Assembly: GCA_031281485.1 (NCBI GenBank)
Contig: JAITFI010000099.1
Span: 1 to 49,374 of the forward strand
Source of the DNA: Chitinispirillales bacterium
GTDB lineage: Bacteria; Fibrobacterota; Chitinivibrionia; Chitinivibrionales; Chitinispirillaceae
Reading direction: 5' to 3'
DNA length: 49,374 nt
Shown here piece after piece: positions 22,647-30,199 of the stretch. Each line of letters opens with the position of its first letter. Positions within the stretch are counted from its first letter, which is position 1. The position numbers and the translations under genes are program-made. The notes below the pieces were generated by a model. That model worked only from the letters and a program-made list of their open reading frames with translations, was not told the DNA's origin and ran no database searches.

Positions 22647-22676
22647 TTGATTTTGCCCGCACCCGGTTATTATATT
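22647..22676 (+). promoter_or_regulatory. Probable housekeeping promoter upstream of the Sel1/TPR operon
   Basis: TTGATT at 22647-22652, 18-base spacer, TATATT at 22671-22676. Predicted leader to the GTG at 22944 is about 260 bases. That leader holds a GCCGGAATTAACGCTCCGGC-like hairpin near 22695 and an ORF of doubtful value (22733-22978). Nothing else is recognisable between 22571 and 22943. Confidence 0.5.
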
Positions 22677-22943
22677 GGTAAAGTATATAATATCCGCCGG
22701 AATTAACGCTCCGGCGACGCAACGGCAAGTCGTTGGCCGCCGATTGCGGCTACAAAGGACTTAGCGGTTATATTTATCGCTGTATCAGGGTCTTATATGT
22801 TAAACACATTCATTGGCATAAATATGGAAAAAATGCGATTGTTTCCGGACATTGGAACCGTCTATTATCGACTTACTCTTTTCGGCATGGTGTAGATGAC
22901 GATGTTTCAAAATGTTCTTTAGGGAAGAAAGGGGAGATTCATT

Positions 22944-23708
22944 GTGAGCTACCACAATTTCAAAGGTTCGGGAGATGAGGCTTCCGTAAGGTTGTTTGAT
23001 GAAGCGAGGAAATATATAATTGAGAGAGATTGGGTAAAGGCCGCGCCTCTCTTAAAAGAAGCCGCCGAACGTGGGCATGCGCAGGCGCAGGCTCTGCTTG
23101 CGGAATTGTATGAAGACGGAAAAGGCGTGCCGCAGAACGAGTATATTGCGTTTAGATGGTATAAAAGAGCCGCAGAACAAGGGCACACATTGGCGCAAAA
23201 TAGCGTAGGCACTTTATTTTACAACGGGGTAGGTGTGAAAAAAAACAAGAGAAAAGCACATTATTGGTTTTCCAGAGCGGCGGAAAAAGGCGATGAATTG
23301 GCGCTGCGGAATCTTCAACTTGATTTTGGCGGCTGTTACATCGCCACGTGTGTCTACGGCTCCTACAACTGCCACCAAGTCCGGACGCTCCGCCGTTACC
23401 GTGACACGCGATTGTCAAAGTCATGCTTTGGTAGACTGTTCATTCAAGGTTATTACGTCGTAAGCCCAAAGATTGTTGAGTCGTTTGGAAACAAAAAGTG
23501 GTTTAACGGAGTATGTAAACCGATTCTGGATAAGATTATCTATCGTTTACAGAGTAACGGCGTAGACTGTAGCCCTTATATGGAGAAGGCGCTTCCCAAT
23601 GGAGATGCATTCCTCCAAAAGCAAACGCGGCAAAATATACGAGAGATTGATATTGGAGAGTTTAACGTGGAATATCAAACCCAAAAAGAAAGCGAGCTTT
23701 GTGTATGA
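22944..23708 (+). CDS. Sel1-repeat protein with CFI-box C-terminal domain
   Basis: 254 residues starting at GTG 22944, supported by AGGGGAG 7 bases upstream. Residues ~30-125 hold three Sel1-like repeats (APLLKEAAERGHAQAQALLA, WYKRAAEQGHTLAQNSVGTL, HYWFSRAAEKGDELALRNLQ). From residue ~130 comes GGCYIATCVYGSYNCHQVRT followed by LRRYRDTRLSKSCFGRLFIQ and YYVVSPKIVESF, which is the CFI-box-CTERM module (usually CFIATAxYGS). The function of that module is unknown; it typically ends proteins with varied N-terminal repeats. The stop overlaps the start of the TPR protein gene (ATGA), so the two are co-translated and likely work together. Confidence 0.85.
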   Translation: MSYHNFKGSGDEASVRLFDEARKYIIERDWVKAAPLLKEAAERGHAQAQALLAELYEDGKGVPQNEYIAFRWYKRAAEQGHTLAQNSVGTLFYNGVGVKKNKRKAHYWFSRAAEKGDELALRNLQLDFGGCYIATCVYGSYNCHQVRTLRRYRDTRLSKSCFGRLFIQGYYVVSPKIVESFGNKKWFNGVCKPILDKIIYRLQSNGVDCSPYMEKALPNGDAFLQKQTRQNIREIDIGEFNVEYQTQKESELCV

Positions 23709-24838
23709 GTACAAATGATGCCGTGGCATACTTTCAAAAAGGAGAAGCACATTACCAAAACGGTAACTATCGTGCGGCCATCGATAATTTCACTAAGTAC
23801 ATTGACTTCGTTGCCGATAGCGTAATCGGGAACAGTCAAGAGGAAGCCTTGAAGTCTATCGTGTGGTGCTGTCGTGGCGCGGCGTATTGCGAAATCGGTG
23901 AATACGACAATGCGATCGACGATTTCTCAAAAGCTATAAATTTGGCTGGGAAGCGGGATATGGACAATAAAGACATCCTCGTAAAAGCGTATTTAGATCG
24001 CGCGCATATATACAGAAAAAACCGAAATATTGACAATGCTATTCGTGATATTAGAAGCGTGCTTGGACTCGATCCCGATAATGCCGCCGCTAAGGAATTT
24101 TTGGCGATTGCTCAAAATATGCAAGTCGCCAAAAATCAATTTCTTGACAGTGCGTCAAAACTAAATGTAAATCAGCCAAGACAGCAGTCCGCGCCGCAGT
24201 CGCTTGATACCGCTCAGAATGTTGTTGAACAAGTAATAGATACGAGGCAAAACGCTAGGCAAGCGCTGACTATTGCAGAATATTTCAAACGGGCTAGTAC
24301 ATATTGTAACCGAGGAGACTATGACAATGCCATCGACGAGTATACGGCGGTAATTAAATTTGACCCTAATAACGTGGATGCGTATGTCGGTCGAGGTAGT
24401 GCGTATGTGGGTAGAGGCAACGACGGTGACTATGATCGTTGTATCTCGGATTGCAATATGGCAATGCGGTTAGATCCTAATAATGCTAAAGCGTATTTTT
24501 TTCGTGGCAGTGCGTATTCAAAAATCGACGCCAATGATCAAGCCATTGCCGACTACAACTACGGAATACGGTTGGATCCTAACAACGCCAGTGTGTATTT
24601 TTCGCGCAGTTGCGTATACACAAAACAAGGAAAATATGATTTGGCAATTAAGGACTGTGACCAAGCGATACGGCTTGACCCCAATAACGTGATAGCATAT
24701 ATCGGACGCGGTGTATTGTATTGCGATAAAAAAAACAGACCCGATTTGGCGATCAATGATTTTAATGTCGTGTTGCGGATTAACCCAAGTAATGCTCTTG
24801 CTAAGTTGTGGCTTGAAAAAGCTCTGCAAAAACTGTGA
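23705..24838 (+). CDS. Tetratricopeptide repeat protein
   Basis: 377 residues, no signal peptide, so probably cytosolic. At least seven TPR units: residues ~5-38 (AYFQKGEAHYQNGNYRAAID), ~55-90, ~100-135, then after a Gln-rich linker (~150-195) four more near-identical units each ending in LDPNN. The repeated DPNN and AIxDxxxAIRLDPNN wording suggests recent internal duplication. TPR arrays bind partner proteins. It overlaps the Sel1/CFI-box gene by 4 bases. The start ATG 23705 is preferred to an upstream in-frame codon inside the previous gene. It is convergent with hemW, separated by a gap containing the ATAGCGGCCGCTAT palindrome (24845-24858). Confidence 0.9.
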   Translation: MSTNDAVAYFQKGEAHYQNGNYRAAIDNFTKYIDFVADSVIGNSQEEALKSIVWCCRGAAYCEIGEYDNAIDDFSKAINLAGKRDMDNKDILVKAYLDRAHIYRKNRNIDNAIRDIRSVLGLDPDNAAAKEFLAIAQNMQVAKNQFLDSASKLNVNQPRQQSAPQSLDTAQNVVEQVIDTRQNARQALTIAEYFKRASTYCNRGDYDNAIDEYTAVIKFDPNNVDAYVGRGSAYVGRGNDGDYDRCISDCNMAMRLDPNNAKAYFFRGSAYSKIDANDQAIADYNYGIRLDPNNASVYFSRSCVYTKQGKYDLAIKDCDQAIRLDPNNVIAYIGRGVLYCDKKNRPDLAINDFNVVLRINPSNALAKLWLEKALQKL

Positions 24839-24865
24839 CACCGGATAGCGGCCGCTATGATCACA

Positions 24866-26032
24866 TCACCCGATCCCCAAAGCCATCATGTCCGCAAACA
24901 GCATCCCCTTAGACGTGGGGATCAGCCTCTCTTTGGTATCAATCAATAGCCCCGCGTCAACGTACTCCCGCAATCGCGTCTCGTTCTCGCTTCCGGCGCC
25001 GCAAAGCCGATTTCCGGTAAGTTCTTCGAATTCGCGCTTGTCAATACCGTCCGCGTTTCTCAATCCGAGGAAGATCATCTCGCCCGCCGACTCTTTGTTT
25101 GTCAATATCTCCTCAAATTCTACCGGTCTTTTATTTGATGATATCAGCGATATGTATTGATCCGCGTCACAGACATTGCCCCACCGCTTGGGATGGATGT
25201 ACGAATGCGCCGACGCGCCTAAGCCTATGTAGGGTTTGCGTGACCAGTAGGCCTTGTTGTGGATTGATTCGTACCCCTCTATCGCGTAGTTTGAGACCTC
25301 GTACTGGCGCATCCCGCGTTCGTAGCAGCGTTTGCCGATCAGTTCGTACATCTCGGCGATTGTGTCGTCATCAGGTCGCGGTAATGTTTTGTTATGTTTA
25401 CCGAAGGGCGTATCATCGGCGATTGTCAACTCGTAGGCGGAGAGGTGTTTTATTTGCGGGACTGATAGGATAGACGACAGTGTGTCATTTAATGTATCGA
25501 CTATTTGATCGGGCAGTCCGTAAATGATGTCAACGCCTATCGAATTAAACATGGTTGATAAGCGTTCGTCTCGCAGTATATTAATTGCCTGATCAGAATT
25601 ATGTATCCTGCCGCATACCGACAGTTCCCGATCATTCAGCGATTGGACGCCGAACGTCAACCGCGTTACGCCGCTCTTTGAGTACGCTTTCGCCTTGTCT
25701 ATGCTGAATGATTCCGGATTGCACTCGATCGACCACTCTTTGATTCCCGTCTTGTCAATCCGAGAAAACAATTCATCGTCAAGTCTATTCCACATATCAA
25801 TACTTAGAAGCGACGGCGTTCCTCCGCCGATGTAGATTGTATCAATACTCTTGACGTCAAACATTCCTGTTGATTCGTACATCCCCCACTCTTTTATTAA
25901 GGCGTCTATATATTGATTGACGACGGCGGCGTATCGATCAACAGACCGTCCCGCGCCGACCGGAAGCGAATAAAAATCGCAGTATCTGCACTTCTTGGCG
26001 CAGAACGGGATGTGTATGTAGATAGATGCCAG
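24866..26032 (-). CDS. hemW: HemW-type radical SAM heme chaperone (coproporphyrinogen oxidase-like), CTG start
   Basis: 388 residues when read from CTG 26032: the N-terminus becomes (M)ASIYIHIPFCAKKCRYCDFY, with the radical-SAM cysteines C11, C15 and C18 exactly where HemW proteins have them. The next in-frame ATG (25882) would delete the cluster. No ATG, GTG or TTG lies between the upstream in-frame stop and CTG. AGGGGGAG sits 4 bases before the CTG, inside the end of trpF. Later motifs: YIGGGTPSLL, ECNPES, RLTFGVQSLNDREL, DIIYGLPDQ and YEVSNYA, all HemW-like. HemW inserts heme into respiratory proteins. Gap to trpF is 1 base. Confidence 0.9.
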   Translation of the reverse strand: MASIYIHIPFCAKKCRYCDFYSLPVGAGRSVDRYAAVVNQYIDALIKEWGMYESTGMFDVKSIDTIYIGGGTPSLLSIDMWNRLDDELFSRIDKTGIKEWSIECNPESFSIDKAKAYSKSGVTRLTFGVQSLNDRELSVCGRIHNSDQAINILRDERLSTMFNSIGVDIIYGLPDQIVDTLNDTLSSILSVPQIKHLSAYELTIADDTPFGKHNKTLPRPDDDTIAEMYELIGKRCYERGMRQYEVSNYAIEGYESIHNKAYWSRKPYIGLGASAHSYIHPKRWGNVCDADQYISLISSNKRPVEFEEILTNKESAGEMIFLGLRNADGIDKREFEELTGNRLCGAGSENETRLREYVDAGLLIDTKERLIPTSKGMLFADMMALGIG

Positions 26033-26033
26033 T

Positions 26034-26651
26034 CTACTCCCCCTTGACGATGGAGACGGCGGCCTTTATTTTGTCATGATCCTTGACTCCCGGGCTGACC
26101 TCAACCCCGCTGTTCAGATCGACGGCGTATGGGCGCACGGTCTCGACCGCCTCGCGGAGATTGGACGGGCCGAGCCCGCCGGAGAGGATCACGGTGTCGT
26201 GCATACCGCAAGCCTTAGCCGCGATCGACCAGTCAAAGGTATTCCCGCTGCCGCCCCGTCGTTTGGGATCCCAAGTGTCGAGCAAGTATCCGGCGACATC
26301 ATACCGCTTCATAATAGACGTGTCAAAATCCGCGCCCACGGAGAATACTTTGATGATCGGCATCGGGAGTCCGGCGCAGTATTCCGGAGGTTCGTCCCCG
26401 TGCAGCTGCACGACGTCCACTCCGGCGGTACGTGAAGAATCAATTGCAAGGCCGAGATCCTCATTGACGAAGACCCCCACCTTAGAGACGAACGGCGGAA
26501 GCTCCTTGATGATCTTCGCAGCGTCGATAGGCGTAATATAACGCGGGCTGGCCGGAGCAAATATAAACCCAAGCGCGTCCACGCCGAGGTTGACGGCGGC
26601 CAAGGCGTCCTCAACGCGGGTGATCCCGCAGATCTTTATTCTTGTACGCAA
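26034..26651 (-). CDS. trpF: Phosphoribosylanthranilate isomerase
   Basis: 205 residues from TTG 26651 (GAGG lies 8 bases upstream). Longer in-frame starts add an unnatural Ile/Asn-rich leader. It performs the Amadori rearrangement of PRA to CdRP in tryptophan synthesis. The protein begins RTRIKICGITRVEDALAA with the catalytic Cys in KICG, then DALGFIFAPASPRYI, VVQLHGDEPPEYC, LLDTWDPKRRGGSGNTFDWS containing the second catalytic Asp, and ILSGGLGPSNLREAV and VDLNSGVEVSPGVKD, all family hallmarks. No other trp genes are in the window. It shares an operon with hemW and diverges from the acyltransferase gene. Confidence 0.95.
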   Translation of the reverse strand: MRTRIKICGITRVEDALAAVNLGVDALGFIFAPASPRYITPIDAAKIIKELPPFVSKVGVFVNEDLGLAIDSSRTAGVDVVQLHGDEPPEYCAGLPMPIIKVFSVGADFDTSIMKRYDVAGYLLDTWDPKRRGGSGNTFDWSIAAKACGMHDTVILSGGLGPSNLREAVETVRPYAVDLNSGVEVSPGVKDHDKIKAAVSIVKGE

Positions 26652-26778
26652 AGTATTATCCTCATTATTGATAATCAGTAAATTATAATTGATAATATAA
26701 ATGATGGCAACGGTGTTAATTCTAAAGAAATTGATTTTAACGCCCCAACATCCCACGCGATAATGTATATTCTATATC

Positions 26779-27690
26779 GTGAGCGACAAGAACCCAAAAC
26801 CGAAACCCAAAACATCCCACTACTTCGAGTACGCCGCCCTGCGCGTGGTAGAGTTCGCCGTGAACCTCGTCCCGCGCAGGCTCGCCTTGGCTTTGGGCGG
26901 GGTTGTCGGCAGGTTGCTCTGTCTGTTCGGCGTCCACCGCAGGATCGTCCAAAAGAACTTTGACCACGTCGGGCTTTGGGATAAAGGTAAGGCGGAGAAA
27001 ATCATCCGCAGGTTATATAGGAATATGGGCCGCTACGCTGTTGACTTCCTCCGCCGCGGCCGTCTTCCGCCTTACCGTCTGAACAGGTACGAGCTGTACA
27101 CGGGCGCCCGGGGCAAAGGCAAGGGCACGATCATCGTCTTGGCGCACTTCGGCAACTGGGAGCTCTTGGCCTCGATCTGGGGCAAGCAGGAGAGCGACCT
27201 GAACGTGATCGCGAAGCCCATGTCCAACCCGCTCGTGGAGGGGTGGCTGCACAAGAAGCGGACGGCGCTCGGGGTCAGCACCATCTACACGGACAGCGCG
27301 CTGCGCGGGATGCTCTCCGTCCTCAAGCGGAACGGCATCACGGCCATCCTCATAGACCAGAACATGGGGTCGATGGGCACCCCGGTTCCTTTCCTCGGCA
27401 AGACCGCCTCCACGGTGAGGACGGTGGCCGGCCTGATCCGTAAAACCGGTGCGGCCGCGGTTCCTATATACGCGATAATGGGGCGCGACGGGGTCTACGA
27501 CATAGACTTCTTCGAGGCCGAGCCGCCGGAGCCGCGGGGGGCTGACGCGGACCCCGAGGCGGCGATAACGGCGATTCAGGCGCAGCACAACGATATCCTG
27601 TCGCAGTGGGTGATGAAGCGTCCGGAGCACTGGTTCGGGTGGTTCCATCGGAGGTTCGGGGGGTTCGTCGATTACAGAAAGCGGGGGTAG
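26779..27690 (+). CDS. LpxL/HtrB-type lysophospholipid acyltransferase (lipid A acyltransferase family)
   Basis: 303 residues from GTG 26779. Inner-membrane associated; catalyses secondary acylation of lipid A or a related lipid. The catalytic H-x4-E motif is HFGNWE at ~residue 122. Other family blocks: ALGVSTIYTDSALRGML, ILIDQNMGSMGTPVPFLGK (substrate pocket) and the C-terminal HWFGWFHRRFGG, like the WxHRRWK ending of LpxL. The first ~50 residues include a hydrophobic helix (LALALGGVVGRLLCLFGV). No Shine-Dalgarno sequence is visible; a TATATT box ends 7 bases before the GTG, so a leaderless mRNA is possible. LpxL versus LpxM cannot be separated here. Confidence 0.9.
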   Translation: MSDKNPKPKPKTSHYFEYAALRVVEFAVNLVPRRLALALGGVVGRLLCLFGVHRRIVQKNFDHVGLWDKGKAEKIIRRLYRNMGRYAVDFLRRGRLPPYRLNRYELYTGARGKGKGTIIVLAHFGNWELLASIWGKQESDLNVIAKPMSNPLVEGWLHKKRTALGVSTIYTDSALRGMLSVLKRNGITAILIDQNMGSMGTPVPFLGKTASTVRTVAGLIRKTGAAAVPIYAIMGRDGVYDIDFFEAEPPEPRGADADPEAAITAIQAQHNDILSQWVMKRPEHWFGWFHRRFGGFVDYRKRG

Positions 27691-27738
27691 GCGTTTCCGG
27701 CGCGGCGGTTCCACCTCCAAAAGAAAATAACATAAAGT

Positions 27739-27768
27739 TTGACATCCCGCCGTTCCATGTATTATATT
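27739..27768 (+). promoter_or_regulatory. Probable strong housekeeping promoter of the bL38-like gene
   Basis: TTGACA at 27739-27744, an 18-base spacer and TATATT at 27763-27768. Nearly the same sequence and spacing as the recA promoter (5290-5319). Predicted leader is ~53 bases. Confidence 0.65.
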
Positions 27769-27827
27769 ATGTGTTTCCATAAAAAACCGCCTGTACCTTG
27801 GTGTATACGAAAGGAAAGACGCCGAAA

Positions 27828-27917
27828 ATGTCGAGCGTGAAGAAGAAGAGAAAGGCTAAGATCAACCGTCACAAGAGGAAGAAAGCCCGCCGGTTGCAGA
27901 GGCACAAAAAGAAGTAA
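27828..27917 (+). CDS. AURKAIP1/COX24-domain small ribosomal protein (bL38-like), 29 residues
   Basis: A tiny gene: the protein starts MSSVKKKRKAKINRHKRKKA and ends RRLQRHKKK. About 60% of residues are Lys or Arg. The SSV-K-x-R-x-x-K-I-x-x-H-K-x-K-K pattern is that of bacterial AURKAIP1/COX24-domain proteins, the counterpart of mitochondrial mS38, seen as bL38 in a Bacteroidetes ribosome. It has its own promoter with consensus elements and an AAAGGAAAG ribosome binding site, consistent with very high expression. It precedes tadA by ~110 bases. Assignment is by motif memory; length fits the family. Confidence 0.85.
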   Translation: MSSVKKKRKAKINRHKRKKARRLQRHKKK

Positions 27918-28028
27918 GCCTGCCCAGCGTAAGCGATACCGTGTGTATGCGTAGCAGCCGCGGGGTTCTCCGCCGTGCCGGAGTCCTCTGCGGCCGAGTG
28001 TTTTTGCTGTCTGTAATTTGGGGCGATA

Positions 28029-28535
28029 ATGGCGACCGTTTCCGAAAATCCTGTCAATCCGATACCTGTCCAAGACCATGCCTACTTCATGTCCGCCGCC
28101 TGCCGCGAGGCCGAGGCGGCCTTTGACGAGGGCGAGGTGCCCGTCGGCGCCGTGGTCGAGCTGGGCGGGCGGATCATAGGGCGGGGGCACAACCGCGTGG
28201 AGGCGCTCGGCGACGCCACCGCCCACGCCGAGATCATAGCCCTGACCGCGGCGTCGAACCACGTGGGCGACTGGCGTCTGAACGGGTGCGCCCTCTACGT
28301 GACGCTAGAACCTTGCCTGATGTGTCTGGGCGCGATCCTGCAATCAAGAGTGAGCACCGTAGTTTACGGAGCGAGGGACAGCCGCCTCGGAGGCATAGAC
28401 AGCTTCAACTACAAGGACGAAGCGCTACGTTCATACCGCAACTTCCCCGCCATCGTATCCGGGATAATGGAGGACGAGTCTCGTGAACTTCTGAAGGCGT
28501 TCTTCAAAAAATTGCGCTCTAACCAGTCCGCATAA
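28029..28535 (+). CDS. tadA: tRNA-specific adenosine deaminase
   Basis: 168 residues. Zinc-dependent deaminase converting A34 to inosine in tRNA-Arg. The catalytic HAE motif (DATAHAEIIAL, near residue 64) and the PCxxC zinc ligands (LEPCLMCLGAI, near 93) are present, with GEVPVGAVVE and VYGARDSRLGG typical of TadA rather than of riboflavin or cytidine deaminases. The C-terminal helix (ESRELLKAFFKKLR) is also standard. About ten extra residues precede the usual start. No strong Shine-Dalgarno sequence is visible before the ATG (ggggcgataatgg). It lies downstream of the bL38-like gene on the same strand. Confidence 0.94.
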   Translation: MATVSENPVNPIPVQDHAYFMSAACREAEAAFDEGEVPVGAVVELGGRIIGRGHNRVEALGDATAHAEIIALTAASNHVGDWRLNGCALYVTLEPCLMCLGAILQSRVSTVVYGARDSRLGGIDSFNYKDEALRSYRNFPAIVSGIMEDESRELLKAFFKKLRSNQSA

Positions 28536-28604
28536 ATTTCGTAACCCGCAAAAGTCACAAAAATTTTAAAAACATTGCGCGGAATATATATTCTAAGTTA
28601 GTTT

Positions 28605-28830
28605 TGACGTTGACGTACCGCGCCGCGAAGCGGCGCATGTGTATAAAAAGTGTCTCCCCCTATTTGAGGGGGAGACATTGAAAGTGGGGGGGTATCTAGC
28701 GGGGCGTTGCGGGGTGTCCCCGCAGGGTGGGTAGCGGAAAACAAAAATGGGCAAAGCCCATTTTTGGTTGGAGCGAGGGAGGGCGTAGCCCTCCCCTTAT
28801 TTGAATTTGATTTTAATTATTTGACTTTGA
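28605..28830. repeat. Array of five short perfect hairpins flanked by GACTTTGA-type sequence
   Basis: Perfect palindromes follow one another: GCGCCGC-gaa-GCGGCGC (28620-28636), TGTCTCCCCC with a 7-base loop (28651-28677), TGCGGGG-tgt-CCCCGCA (28708-28724), CAAAAATGGGC-aaa-GCCCATTTTTG (28742-28766) and GGGAGGGC-gta-GCCCTCCC (28777-28795). The block is preceded by TTTTGACGTTGACG and followed by TTGACTTTGACTTT, the same flanking words as the composite repeat. It fills the tadA to ychJ-like gap; no gene is seen there. Confidence 0.9.
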
Positions 28831-28859
28831 CTTTAATTACATCCGAAAGGCTTTTTGGT

Positions 28860-29387
28860 ATGTCAGATACCGATAAAATCCGCAGTTTGTGCCCGTGCTT
28901 CTCCGGCCGCGCTTACGCCGACTGTTGCGAGCCTGTAGTGACCGGCGCTCGTCCGGCGTCCACCGCCGAGGAGCTTATGCGGGGGCGCTACAGCGCCTAC
29001 GCCACCGGGATAATAGACTTCATCATCTCCTCCACGTCCCCCGATAGGCGCTCGGAGTGCGACGAGAAGTCCATACGCTCCTGGTCGGCGAACTCCGAAT
29101 GGACCGGTTTCGAGGTGCTTTCAACGGAGGCCGGGCAGGCTGACGACAGCGAGGGGACGGTAGAGTTCGTGGCGCGGTTCACGGAGGAGCGAATGAAGAA
29201 GACGTTGCACGAGACCGGGTCGTTCAAGAAGATCGACGGGCAGTGGTACTACGTGGACGGGACGGTGCATCCGCCCAAGCCCTTCGTGCGCGGTGAGGAG
29301 AAGATCAACCGGAACGCGCTCTGCAGCTGCGGGAGCGGTAAGAAGTACAAAAAATGTTGCATGGACAAGGATAGGATGGCCTTTTAA
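28860..29387 (+). CDS. YchJ-family protein with two SEC-C-type zinc motifs
   Basis: 175 residues from ATG 28860; a longer in-frame start would translate the hairpin array and is rejected. N-terminal CPCFSGRAYADCC is a SEC-C-like zinc motif, followed by the YchJ core (ELMRGRYSAYATGIIDFIIS, SEWTGFEVLST, VEFVARFTEE, WYYVDGTVHP). A second zinc motif, CSCGSGKKYKKCC, ends the protein, as in SecA and many SEC-C proteins. The family is small, cytosolic and of unclear function (NTF2-like fold expected). A CCGAAAGG site lies a few bases upstream. It is convergent with the STAS protein gene, with only 6 bases between. Confidence 0.9.
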   Translation: MSDTDKIRSLCPCFSGRAYADCCEPVVTGARPASTAEELMRGRYSAYATGIIDFIISSTSPDRRSECDEKSIRSWSANSEWTGFEVLSTEAGQADDSEGTVEFVARFTEERMKKTLHETGSFKKIDGQWYYVDGTVHPPKPFVRGEEKINRNALCSCGSGKKYKKCCMDKDRMAF

Positions 29388-29393
29388 GACCTT

Positions 29394-29945
29394 TTAAGGG
29401 GGGTTGTCAACGCTTGCCACAATGAGCGCCAGCGCCTCGTCCATAGTTTCAACGCACTTGACGATCTTGTCGATCAGCACCGCGTCGATCGCCACTTTTA
29501 CGTATCCCGTAGCCCCGGCCATCACGAACAGCCCGCCCATCTCCTCGCACTGCAGGTGGAGCCTGACCATCATGCTCATCGCGCACGAGTAGATGTTCGT
29601 CACGGCCGAGAGGTCGAGCGCCACTTTGCACTTGCCCTCGCACTTCAGTTTGTCGGCGACCTCGCCCAAGACCTGCGTCCTAAGCAGGTTTAACGCCCCG
29701 CCGCACTCTATGACCACGGCGTCGCCGCGGCCGTAGCTGACCGTTACGCCTTGATGGTTGACCGCTAGGTAGTATGAGCACTGGCGGCACCGCTCGGCGT
29801 CGGCGTCCGTCCAGTTCGGGTCGCCGCGCTTGAGCACCCAGCACGAGATGTTACCCATGTCGCCGGGCTTGTTTTGGAAATTCCGGAAGACGAGGCACGA
29901 CGCTCTGCGCTCCTCCGGACACTCTGTAACCTCGTAGCAATTCAT
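29394..29945 (-). CDS. STAS-domain protein with N-terminal cysteine cluster
   Basis: 183 residues from ATG 29945; an in-frame ATG at 29999 would add 18 residues. Residues ~1-60 contain seven Cys (NCYEVTECPEERRASC, ISCWVLKRGDPNW, RCRQCSYYLA), resembling the two-CW type metal-binding module. Residues ~80-180 match a STAS/anti-sigma-antagonist fold: VVIECGGALN, CKVALDLSAVTNIYSCAMSM and LFVMAGATGYVKVAIDAV. The usual phosphorylatable Ser after the DLS strand is plausibly S in YSCAM. Inference: a cytosolic regulator linking metal or redox state to a partner-switching pathway. No kinase or phosphatase gene is nearby. Confidence 0.75.
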   Translation of the reverse strand: MNCYEVTECPEERRASCLVFRNFQNKPGDMGNISCWVLKRGDPNWTDADAERCRQCSYYLAVNHQGVTVSYGRGDAVVIECGGALNLLRTQVLGEVADKLKCEGKCKVALDLSAVTNIYSCAMSMMVRLHLQCEEMGGLFVMAGATGYVKVAIDAVLIDKIVKCVETMDEALALIVASVDNPP

Positions 29946-30199
29946 ATTAACGCGCCCCGCCTTTGCCTTTATTTGGTATCCGGTTAGGCGGATACCCATT
30001 AGTATCTAATGATAGAATAATGTAACGCGTAAAATCAACATTTTAAGGCGAAAATATAGAGGCCGGCGCCGGCGGGCGCTCAAAAAAGGTGAAAATTTTG
30101 TAGCGTTAGGTACAGAAATGAGGTATAATATATATGCGGCAGCGCCGCGTAACGGCTGATAACCGTTTAATTTCGTCACCATAAAAAAAGGAACTTGCC

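Noticed and set aside
22733-22978. An 81-codon plus-strand ORF before the Sel1 protein gene
   Set aside because: No family resemblance, no ribosome binding site, and it overlaps the well-supported GTG start of the next gene in another frame.
24845-24858. ATAGCGGCCGCTAT palindrome as a bidirectional terminator
   Set aside because: Short stem without a loop or T tract; it may be chance sequence between two convergent genes.
28707-28859. Extended N-terminus of the YchJ-like protein
   Set aside because: The extra 51 codons translate the hairpin array; the family start and CPCFSG motif begin at ATG 28860.
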